Assembly (NCBI RefSeq): GCF_902459465.1
Contig: NC_047062.1
Location: 30,312,673-30,376,672 of the forward strand
Origin: Asterias rubens
Taxonomy: Eukaryota > Echinodermata > Asteroidea > Forcipulatida > Asteriidae
Length of the DNA stretch: 64,000 bases
Reading direction: 5' to 3'
The notes beneath the pieces are model-generated. The model was given only the letters and a program-made list of their open reading frames with translations, had not been told where the DNA came from and made no database searches. Of the stretch, positions 1-12,000 are shown one piece after another; within the stretch, counting starts at the first letter, position 1, and the number at the start of each line of letters is the position of its first letter. Both the position numbers and the translations under genes were made by a program.

Positions 1-41
1 TTCATCGCCGACCTCAAGGTCAGATCTATCCGCTGGAGAAC
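1..41 (-). CDS. PDZ gene coding exon 3, cut by the window edge
   Basis: The acceptor CCTGACAG precedes 41. With the spare base of the previous exon it reads GSPADRSDLEVGDE, which fits the PDZ segment after the third strand (family pattern GSPA..SGL..GDEI). The match in phase and domain order is the main evidence that this exon and the one at 39.1-39.2 kb are the same gene. Confidence 0.78.
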
Positions 42-3000
42 CTGTCAGGATTATGAATAAATAAAATGTTAGACTTGACGAAAAATAAATTTGATTATTT
101 AGAAGGATAGGAAGACAAGAAGATGCTGTTTATATTTTATTCTTATCCTTACAACGATGTGTATTAGGCACTTTTTGAAAGGGCAAGGGCACCAAGGCAT
201 TTTCTTTTTGGTAAAGGGCACCCTATGAGGAAATTGCAAATTTCTACTGATGCATTTCAAGGGCACCAAGGCAATGACAAGGGGGCATGGAGGCAATTGC
301 CTCCGTTGCCTCCAAGAACTTATTTATATTCCGTTTAAATTGTCAGGATTCAAGATTGAACCCTGGTTATTCTCAGAGCTAACATCTTGTTTCCTTGAAG
401 AAAATTATGTTGCTACTAAAAGCAAAGCTTCAGATCTAAGATACTTATAGAACCCTACATTGAACTCCAGAGCAATTTACTGAGATACTATCTCTACCAT
501 AAGAAATGTTTCCTGAACTTTCAGACACTGATTAGGATGGTGTGTCTGATCCCATTCTCAGCATAATCAGTTTGCCTTTGCAGTCCTCAATCCTGGGGCC
601 AATTTCGCAGAGCTGCTTAAGCAAAACATTTGCTTAAGCACGAAAATAGCTCGCTTATTTTACACATGTTACTGGCCAAAATTTCATGCCATATACATTG
701 CTTGTGACTCGTATTAAGCTGTTGTTTACTTAGCATAAAAATTGAGTGGAGTCTTGGCCAATAATCTGATTTTACTAGGCAATGATTTTTTCGCTTAAGC
801 AACATTTTGTGCTTAAACAGCTCTATGAAATTGGGCCAAGGTCAGGCACTGGTCATGTGGTGGTGTGTCTGATCCCACGTAAAGCATTATTATAATCAGT
901 TGATCAGTCCTCAATCCAACAGAATCAAACAAAACATGCAGTTGGATTTTAAAGGGAAGCTACACTCGTTTGGTAATTACTCAAAACAAATATTAACTTA
1001 AAAACTGACTTGGTAACTAGCATTGGAGAGCTATTGATAGTATAAAACATTGTGGGAAACGACTCCCTCTGAAGTAACCTAGTTTTTGAAAAAGAGGTAA
1101 TTTCTCAATAAAATATTAAAAGACTTCTAGCTAGAAGTCTTTTATTCCATCTGAAAGCACACAAATTCGTCCAACAAGGGTGTTTTTTTTCTTTCATCAT
1201 TTTCTCCCAACTCCAAAGACGAATTGAGCTCAAATTTTCACAGGTTTGTTATTTTATGCATGTTGATATACACCAAGTGAGAACACTTGTCTTTCACAAT
1301 TAACAAGAGTGTACCTTCCTTGGGTGTGACCTTAGGCCAATTTATTCTCTTTGGCATACAACTTACAAGTAACATCATTCATACGAAAATAGTACACAGC
1401 CATGAATGTTTCCAATTCCATTAGAACAAACAAGCAAGACTCTGCCACAAGAGGGCGCTAGTTCAGAAGGTTGGTAACAAATACAACATTTGGCTTCAAT
1501 GTATTCACTGTGGCAAATGATTGAAAAGCTATGTACACTTGGTCATGTACAGATGATACATGTATGCATTCACAATTTGACTGACTTTTATGCAACTATT
1601 GTAGCCTACTCCTTTCTACAAATCATACCTAAATAATTCATGTGCAGGTTCATTACAATTTAATAATCATGAGTTTCTTTTTTGGAATAAAACATACTAA
1701 CTCTCAATTTAAGATTGCCTTGTTGCTCCTCTAGTCATCGCTTGGTGCCCCTTGAAATGTTCAAACGTAATCGTGCTTAACTTCCTAATACAGGTGCCCT
1801 ACCAATGAGAAAATGCCTTGGTGCCCTTGCCCTTTCAAAAACAAAACATCAGGCGCGCGAAGGCCCGAAGATACAAGTGAAAACTTGATGTTCAAGAAGC
1901 ACCAGTTTTACTTGTGGTAGAAGGCCCTACAGTGGTTGGGAAACCCACACAATCAAAGACAGAATGAAAACCCAATCCACATAAGGCACAGACTTGTATA
2001 ACTTTGGTGACAATCTATCAACTATACAAATTCAAGGATGTAAGGGAGTGATTCCCTTTGGCGACAACCCCCCCCCCCAACCTCAATACCCAATTAGCAA
2101 GAAAATAAAACAAATAAATTAACAAATGACTCAATGACTAAATGAATAAATATAAACAAAATTTTGCAGTTCAAGACTTTTTCAATAGACCGAACCATTA
2201 AGATCTGCCCCATTACGTATTGACCAATCAAGACGCAACGAAGGTCCGACATGCGTGCGTGTATCTTGGTGCGCACGGCAGAGTTGTGCAGAAAGGCATT
2301 GGAGAGCCCCACGTGTTCTTGCTCACACGTGCCTTGTGGGCGAAGCCTTCTCGATCAGTCTATTTCCACAAGACAATCTATCAATTATTGGTATTCAAAG
2401 ACCCAAGAAAGGATTTCCTCGGAATAACCCCGCCCCTCCCCTCACGAACACCCCAGCAGTAAGAAACTTAACATGAATAAATAAACTAATGAATAAATAA
2501 TCACAAGAATGCAGTTCATTGTCATCGGGACTTGTTTCATTCCCACAAGCCGATCTATTGATTAATAAGAGCCTAATTGCGTACAATTGGTCCCGTGATC
2601 AAACAAGCGCAGCCTAAATCAGCTGGAATCGTCCCGCTCAAGGGCTCCGATCTGACAGAAAAACAATGATATGGATCGGCCGTGGCATTGGAATGATTGA
2701 ATTAACGTGTATAATATAACAACTGCATTAGTTATGCAGGGGTAGACTGGCTATCACAGTCATAACAAGACGGGGGTACACTCACTGTATGCATTACCAG
2801 GCCGGGAATACCATCTTTGAAAAGGCAAGGCTATTTTTATTTTTATTTTTATTCAGAAGGCACTTCCATTGGAAACTCTGGGCATATTTTGAAGGGGGCA
2901 CCAAAGCAGGGCGAAGCTGGCTATCACATTTATCATTTATGATGGGGTTACACTCACTGTGCATGCATTACCAGGCTTGTAATTCCATCTTTGCAAGGGC

Positions 3001-6000
3001 AGGGCCATTTTTTATTATGAAAAGGGCACTTCCATTGAAAAATCTTAAAGTCTTTGATTAATTTGAAGGGGCACCAAGGCCAACAACTACATTATGCGGG
3101 GGTATGGGGGTACACTCACAGTGCATGTGTTACCAGACCCGGAATTCCGTCTTTGAAAGGGCAAGGCCATAAAATATTCCCATAGACTTTAAGATTTTCC
3201 AATGGGAGTGCCCTTTGCATAATATGCAATAGGCACTTCCATTGGAAAATCTTAAAAGTCTATGGCAATATTTTAGAGGGGCACCAAGGCCCAGACCAGG
3301 GGTGGATTTCACAAAGAGACTAGTCTTATATTGAGCTAGGACGAGGTACAATGTACATGTACTTTTCATAACTTAGGACTAGCCTTAAGTTTGTAATATC
3401 TCCTAGGACTAGTCCTACAAGTCCGAACTCTTTGTGAAACCGACCCCTGGGCAACAGAGGTCATGGACTCCGTGGCCTTTGTTTAATTTCAGGCCTGCAT
3501 TACCTGTACACAATATGAGTGTTTTCAATTTATGTTGAATTACCAACAGCGGCAAAAAAATTTAATTGTGTTTTACACATAGAATAATAATCACAACAGT
3601 AATTTTCACCATTCACGACTTCACACTGTTTGACGTCAACTGGGAACTATCTATAGATTATGACTTCCACAGAAAATTGTGTTAAAGTTTTGATTGTGGA
3701 CGTCAGCCATTATAATTCAGGACTGATTTTCAATTGGTCAGCAAGCCTTCAATTGCGCTCATGAAAGGGCACAGCAATTTTCCTCTAGGGCCCTTTTCGA
3801 AACGACGGCTTTCTACTAATAGAACATTTCAAGGGCATCGAGGCAATGACCAGGGGGCTTGGAGGCAATCGCCTCTGTTGCCTCCGTGAAGTATCAGGCC
3901 TGTATCATATGAAGCTTGATCTACCTCTTTTGCAACCCTGATAATTTGATTGAATTGGTTTTCTTGAAGCTTGCTAAAAGGGTCCGACGCATTTAAGCGT
4001 CTACAAAACCAACACAACCCAAGGTTCCATGTTTTTACCATTCCAAAAAAACTTGATACAGAGTCAATGTTTCCTATCAAACTCAAGCATGATTGAATTC
4101 ATGACCATTGAAACTTTCATAGTGTTCTCCCACGGTTGCTTTGTTTAGAATTTCCTCCAAAAGATTGATGTTTACTCGTTCACCGAAACAATAACAACAG
4201 TGGCTTCTTATAGCTCTCATATCCGTCACTGAGTGACGCTCAAGGTGCTTCAATATTAAGTATTTTCCTGCAAAGTATTGTAGACCTACGTTTTGAAGTA
4301 TGAGACCAACTCCTTTACATAGCACCATGTAATGGTTTATCAGGTGCAATATGCAGCCAATTCAACCAGGAACACTGTGGTGAACACCTTCTCTTTACAT
4401 TGTACATGGACTGGCTTCTATTACACAAATGTATGTTTTCTCGTTCACCGAATTAGTGGCTTCTTATTAAAAGTGTTCATATGTGTCACTCAGTGATGCT
4501 CAAGATGGTTCAATATTCAGTATTTTCCTGCAAGGTATCGTGGAGTTATGTTTTGAAGTACATGTATGACACAAATACATTAAAACAGCAACACATTATA
4601 AGGTGCTGTGGTGCAATTTGCAGCCAATAAAACCAGGAACACGCGGGCGAACCCTTTCTTTTTTCGATGAGAACTCTGCATTTCACAACACACAGGACCA
4701 TGGCTTTACTCCTCATCTGAAAGATGCAGCACGGATGGTTTAAGTGTCTTGCTTTTAAGGACAATTGTAAGTGTCACGACCGGAACTCGAACCCACACTC
4801 AGCTGAACAGAAACACCAGAGCTTGAGTCCAGTGCTCTTTTCTGCTAAGCCACAGCACGCCATGAAATGTTTTTGTTTTCAAATTTATTCTTGATCTCTT
4901 TTGTTTTCCAATAGGGACACGTTCATAAATTGTTTACTTTGAAAAACATCAACAACAAGATGAAACTGAGTGAAAAAATGCAACTGATAGCTTAACTTTC
5001 TTGCTGGAAAAATTAAAAATGACAGGACATCATCTTGCCGTCAAATCCAGCTTTATTTACATTCTCTGCAAGAGCAACATTTCCTAAAATGTTTTTACTA
5101 AACAAAGAAATATCTATGCGTCCTTGTCCCGAGTATAACTTTTTTCTTTCACGTCTAAAAGAATACAATCTTTTTTATAAAACAATGTCTTAAAACTAAA
5201 CATAAACAAAATCCTTTGTTGACATTCCTCCAGCGTTCCCAAAGAGTCACTATTGTGCTGTCCAATTCCAGATTATATAAAGATAGTCTTGTTTTGGAGA
5301 CACACAGTGTGAATGCTAGGTGAATTTTCACACATTTGCGCCACAGTGTCAGTGTACTAGCACTTAAATTTACTAGTGCAGTGCGATCTCCTTGAATAGA
5401 GAGTCAAATACCTCATAAAAAATATACCTCATAAACAAAACACAATTATCTACAAAACAGAAATCATCATTAGTTATAGAAGAGTGTACATCCTATCCTG
5501 CCTTAAGCTTTAGCTTTCTGTTGCCTTTAATTTTGCCATTAAAAGAAATTGACCTTTATTGCATGCAGTTATACTGTACTTCAACCCAACCTTTATTTGA
5601 AATCTTTTACGAATACACAGGCATGATTATTTTGTCCTCTGGGGGAAAAAAAGAAGAAGAAAAAATGTTTGAGCACAAGGGCTGCCCTACTTATAATAAT
5701 AATAATAATAATAATAATATTGACTTGTATATAGTGCAATTCCAAATAATTATCATTGCATTTTGAACAATATTACCCGGTCAATGGGCAATTTGTTTTT
5801 CCTTCCTGAAACCATCTCTGCTCCCTTGGGGAGTATACAGTTTGTCAGGCCTGATACTTCACGAAGGTAACAAAGGCAATCCCCTCCATGCCCCCTTGCC
5901 ATTGCCTTGGTACCCTTGAAATGCTCAAGGGTGGATTTCGCAAAGAGTTTTAAAGACTACTCTTATCTCGAGTTAGGCTGCGTTATTCGTCCTAACTTAG

Positions 6001-9000
6001 GACTAGCCTCAGGTTTTTAGTATCTCCTAGGACTAGTCCTACGTTAGGACCAGTGTTGTAGCCACCGTGGGCGGTGCTGGGCGGGCCTGCCCAGAGTGCA
6101 CAATTTTTGCCCTGCACTCTGAGAAAAATACATTATGCTGCCCAGCACAGATATCAAATATTGTCCAATTTGCATTGATCTGAGACACAGCTAATGATGA
6201 GGAGAATCAAATGTCACAGAGAAAGAACGCAATCAAAAGGCCCTTTAACTTAATGCATGGCCCCATAACACAAACAGTTTGAGAACCAGGCCCCACTTCA
6301 GCAATAATGGCCCCATAATTAAACATGAATAATTTTGTTGATCCCCTTGCCCTCGGTAGACTTCCAACAAAATTTGATTTATTGCCCACCACTAAAATTG
6401 GTCTAGCTACAACCCTGGTTAGGACCAGTCCTACGATAGGATCAGTCCCAACTCTATGTGAAATCGACGCCTGGAAATTTACAATTTCCTCATAGGGTGC
6501 CCTTTCCAAGGAGAAATTGCCTTGGTGCCCTTGCCCTTTCCAAAATGAAGCATACAAGCCTAGTATGTGATGCCACGGATAGCACCATGAAGCTGTAAAG
6601 TATGAAGGGGCGTAGCCAACTAAGCTAAATTAAACATCTTTGCCCTCACAGGAACCCATTCACCCCTGGATAATGAGAAGCAAGTGCAGTGTTTTTCTCA
6701 AGGTCACAAGTGTGACAGGGGTTCGAACCCACACCCTGATGACTCAGCAACCATGAACTTAAGTCCAATGCACTGCCCACGACAAGCCATGATTTAATAG
6801 ATTTTCCAGACTATTTAATCACACTTTAAAATAAAAAAAATCCAGAGACAAAATAATTGGAAATCAAACTAAAATAGGAAGAGTTTCCTGCATGTTAATT
6901 TCATAAAAACTGCTCCGAGGCCCTGCACAAGGCGCCGCATAAATTATATTATGATTACAATTTATTACTATTATTATTAAAAATAGGACTGGTGAAAGCT
7001 CATTTGTTACCACCACGAAATGGACAAAACGAGGCTGCAACAATTGAATTACACGCACCACAGTCAAGCCAACACCGAGTGTTCACAGATTCTGACTGTA
7101 CTATGATGATGCTACTGATGGATGAGTACAAATTGCAGCCATTTGCATTTCTCTTTGGACTTCATGGGTCAATGATTGTGTACTCTGCGTTATAATTTAT
7201 TGTACATGTACATGTATTTATTGAACACTAGAGGATTGTAATAAATTTACTCTACTTCCATAAACCCAATGATGTATCGCCACTTTGAAGTATCAGGGAG
7301 CAATACTCAGCAATACTTAGTGTCTGTAACTCACATAGGAAGTGACATTGACTGATCAACGAACCTCATCTTCTAGACATAAAACCAAAGTGCCTCGTCC
7401 CTGCTCGTCCGATTTTATCAATAAGTACATGAACTACAGGCCCTTGTTGTGCCGATTTTGTAGCAAGGCTACAGCATATCCTTTCTTTACCAAGAACTGC
7501 ATGAAGGCTTTATTGGGGGGGGGGGTAGGTGGTTGAAGGGGCAGCAAATGTGTGCTTTTCAGGCCTAATGCTTCATTCGCAGTTTGTTCTTGTTAAAGAG
7601 TACCTCTGTATCACAGGAAATTATTTCAAGGGGCACCAAGCAAATGACATGGGGCATGAAGACATCGACCAGGGGCATAGAGGCAATGGTATCCACCGCC
7701 TGCCTTGCGCATAGTATGACACTTGATTTGACAATTGCGCATTCTTTGCTGAACGAGATAACGGAGCCTCAAGTCGAATCCAAAGCCGAAGCCGTGGTTT
7801 AGAAAAGGGCGTGAACAGTTTGGATATGTTATTCTTGCTCTATTGGTAGTTCCAGGCTCTTACAGCAAAAAAAAACTACAGATTCCATCACATTCTTCCT
7901 GCATGGGCCCAGATGCAACATCCATGTCCTTGGTTCAGGTCAAGCATGGAGTAATCAAGTCAACAGACAAGCTTGATTATTTGCCTAACCCAGATAAGAT
8001 GTATGCAATTAGCAATTAGGGCTCTGTGTTCATCAGTAACAACTGGTGTCCATCAGCAGTCCATAGAGCTAGTCAGTTATAAACATAGGAAGTGGGGGTG
8101 GGACAGAGAGGGTTGATTAACATGGACTAAAATCACACAGGCTCTTGTCTCAAAGGATGATTTCTAATCACTCAAAACAACATTGCAGGCCTGTTTGCTT
8201 CGGTTTTAAAAGGGCAAGGGCACCAAGGCATTTTCTCCATGGTAAAGGGCACCCTATGAGGAAATTGTAAATTTCAGAGCATTTCAAGGGCACCAAGGCA
8301 ATGACCAGCAGCCGATTTCACAAAACGCTAGGATCAATCCTCTCAGGATGGGTTTTTACATCATGGTCACAGTAAGTTGTCAGGGTAATCATATAACCAT
8401 GCGTCCCCATTGGATTTAAATTTGTCATTCTACACAAAAAATCATGGTACTGAAAAAGAAAGGGGAAAAAAGTCAAATGGGAACACGGCTTTACACTGTT
8501 CAAACCTGTGTCCAACACAGAGATCTCTCACACCGTGAAAACGTTTTTAAAAATTTGCAACGAGATTTAAGTGTGTGAAGAAAAAATCCCAGATGGGAAT
8601 GAAGTAACTATTCCAAAGGGACGATGATGTATCATCCCTTAAGTCCTATTCACGATAACATCACAACATGCACTAAGCGAGGTTTGATTGCATCTCTTGA
8701 TCTACAATGACAGGAGATAACATCAGCCGCAGCAGATGTGACAAGTCAGATGTAGTGATTTAAAGGCACTGGACACTATTGGTAATTACTCAAAACAATC
8801 ATACAAGCATAAAATCTCACTTAGTAACATGTAATGGGGTGAGGTTGATAGTATATTGTTAGAAACGTCTCCCTCTGAAGTGATGTAGTTTTTGAGAAAG
8901 AAGTAATTTTCTTTGAATTTGGCTTTGAGACCTCAGACTTGGATTTTGAGGTCTCAAAATCAAGCATTTGAAAGCACACAACTTGTGCAACAAAGGCGTA

Positions 9001-12000
9001 TTTTCTTTCATTTTTATCTCGCAACTTCGACGACCAATTGAGCTCTATTTTTCACCGGTTTGTTATTTTATGCATATGTTGAGATACACCAAGTGAGAAG
9101 ACTGGTCTTTGATAATGACCAATAGTGTCCAGTGTCTTTAACAGACTAGAGTGTAGAAACACAAGTACGGCTGTGTGTGGTATGGCTGTGATGATGCACT
9201 GAGACAAAACTAGTGCCGAGTCAGTCATAATTCACGCAATCCAGTTTTGACACTATTTTATGGATGTCTGTTTTTATTTTGCTCGTCCTATAACCCAAGA
9301 TGCATCAACCCTTTAAGAGAAGACCATTTGCCCAAACTCATCAATCATGCACACGACAACCTGCCACTTTCGGATGTCAAGTAGATCTGGGCTACCCAGG
9401 AACATGACAACAGATTGACAAAAAAGGTAATTAAAGAGTACAGCCATGCCCTTTTAATCCTCTTTTCATCCTTGACAAACACACCTGATAAATTAATTAA
9501 ACATTTCCAGTCACTCTGTGCCCTTGATTCCCCATCCCTATCCTGTGACAATCAGTTAATGTCAGAAACTCCATTCAAATTATCATTGTAGAAAAAGAAG
9601 ATGAAGAACAGTCAAAGAAGAAAAACTAGATATTAAGTTTTTGTAAACTACAATAACCAGGTGTTTGTGAGTGATGTCATCAAATTGTGATTGAATGAGT
9701 TGCTATGGCATCCCTGAACAAACATATTGACAAAATAGGGACACTGTCAACATAGGGCTAGATAGCTCAGTTGGTAGAGTGCCAGTATGTTTCAAGAGGT
9801 TGTTGGTTCGAATCCCACTCAATTTGTCTTTTTTTTCAACCTCACATCATTTTAAATTTACCCAGTCAGATTCCCTTGTGGTTTATAATATTTAAATGAG
9901 TTGTCGACATCATTTCACCTGGGTCAGTGGTTAGATTTTTTTTTTCAATACATTTAGCTTGAACTTCTGGTTTGAACTGGAATTCAAGTTCAAATGGGCG
10001 ACACACGTTTGTAAAAAACATTCTCCTGATAAAAACACCTGAGGTCATATAGAATGTGTATTCAATGAGTGGATAATACTTCATATCTCTGGCTGGTCTG
10101 TCCAAGATTCATGATAAAATGAGCAGGTGGTAGCCTCCCTTATCCACAAAGCCAGCGTTTTGTCCGACGACGACGTCTAACTGCTTTTTAAAGGAAACGC
10201 CGAGGTAAAAATAACAAGGGATCTCGTCCTGAATCCCAGACGGACTATTACACAAATGTCATTAAGATTTCACCTCTTTAGAAGTCTTTCATAAGTTCAT
10301 CTTTGAAACATTGTATTGTAATCTTGTCAGGTACACGCATGATATTTGGTTCTTGGGAAAAAAGTAGGACAATTTGATCGGGTAAAAAGGCTGACCTACA
10401 TGCACACATGGTGTATGTTTTAACACACTTTGCAGGCTATATTTAATCACAATCTTGATGATTTTTCTGAGGGTTAATAAAATAGAAAGTTAGAGTTAAA
10501 GAAGGGAGAACCTGTCTCGTTCATGATTATTGATTCTGGGTTGTTGTGTTATTGGAATAAAGGGATCAAATTGGATTCACAAATATGGCTGTGATTTAAA
10601 GGAAAGATCATGGCTCGGGGCTTCAAATTTTTACTGTAGACCAGCATTTGTATTCAATTTATTTTTTAGCAATACCAGAATCAGAGGGTATATCAATACA
10701 GTATCAATGCCAAAATGTTGTATCACCTGAAAACGCATTTATGTTGCACACGGGTTTGAAATTGTTCAAATGTCTCGCTTAAAAAACCCCGAATGTACAT
10801 GTACCTGCAAAAACCAAACAGACACCAATAAACAACGCTAGTGCACAAACACTTTCATTAGAGATACAAAATGCTTAAAAAGCGCAAGACTTGCACAAAC
10901 ACACTAAATTACATTGATTAGCTTAAAGGAAAATGTATTGATCATAAAGGTCCCTTTGACACACAAAGAAAGCAGACATTTCGTTTTTTATATACTCTAA
11001 AAATAACACCTTCCACCTGCCCTCTGACAAGTACTTACAATCTAGGCCTTCCATTTCCGCAAAACAAAAGGTGACAGACATTTGGCGACGTTTTATAACC
11101 ATTCAAAATTAATGAGACTACAAATTTCAAAGAACAGTCTACACAATGGAAATGCAGCTTAATGCATCGGGAGAAACCTCAAACCTGGGACCGATTTCCT
11201 AGAGCTGCTTAAGCTGAAAATACTGCTTAAAAACATCTGCTTAGCAGAAGTACCAGTGCAAAGATATGTTTTGGTTGGTAACCTTGTTCTGGTAGGCTTA
11301 AATTTACTGTACTTAGCAACAATAAACCAAGACATTTCGTCCTTTGTAAAGGGCACCCTATGAGGAAATTTCTACTGAGAGCATTTGAAGGGCACCAAGG
11401 CACGGAGGCAAACGCCTCTGTTGCCTCCGTGAAGTATCATGTCTGAAATTATAGAGTTTTCATATGGTTGTCCATCAACAAGATAACAAACGGCTACTAT
11501 CAATGGTTAATTATGTATAAGGCTACATGAATATTTTTGTATTATCCTTTCCTGTATTTGGCAGCTCATCCTGTGCTGGCTTGGTCAATAAATAAATAAA
11601 TCAAATAAAATACAAAAATTACAAATTAAAACCTGAATTTTCAAGTCAGAACGGCCAAAACAAATAGACCTAGTTCCTTTGAAAGAGATTAAATTAATAA
11701 ATTCAAAGCAAACACGATCTCTCAACTTACTTAATAGTCAATTTTATGGAAATTCATTCACGCAGTTATTTTGGCTTGCGGCGAAAATGTCAACGTTCCT
11801 ATTGGTTGATCGTGTGCGTGTCATGTGATACTGATATTGTGTGTCTACTCGCGCAGAGGGCATTAAAGATCAACATCCTCTCGGGACCGGCTTCCATTAC
11901 CATGGCAACAACTTAATATTAAAGTGATTAGTCTGTCCACCACATGCAAGTCACTTCTAAATTGGTCGATGACAATTGGTGCATTATTTTCTATATTGGT

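Larger units (their letters stand above)
5846..6563 (+). mobile_element. A-family element interrupted by C and D
   Basis: The left half runs from CAGGCCTGATACTTCACG to AAATGCTC (5926). The right half resumes at AAATTTACAATTTCC (6475) and ends near 6563. The two halves together match an uninterrupted copy such as the one at 43040-43219. Confidence 0.8.

Noticed and set aside
6207..6557. 116-codon minus-strand ORF
   Set aside because: It spans the nested D, C and A elements and has no protein family.
9758..9835. Working tRNA gene
   Set aside because: Boxes A and B are good, but acceptor and anticodon stems do not pair and there is no sensible anticodon loop.
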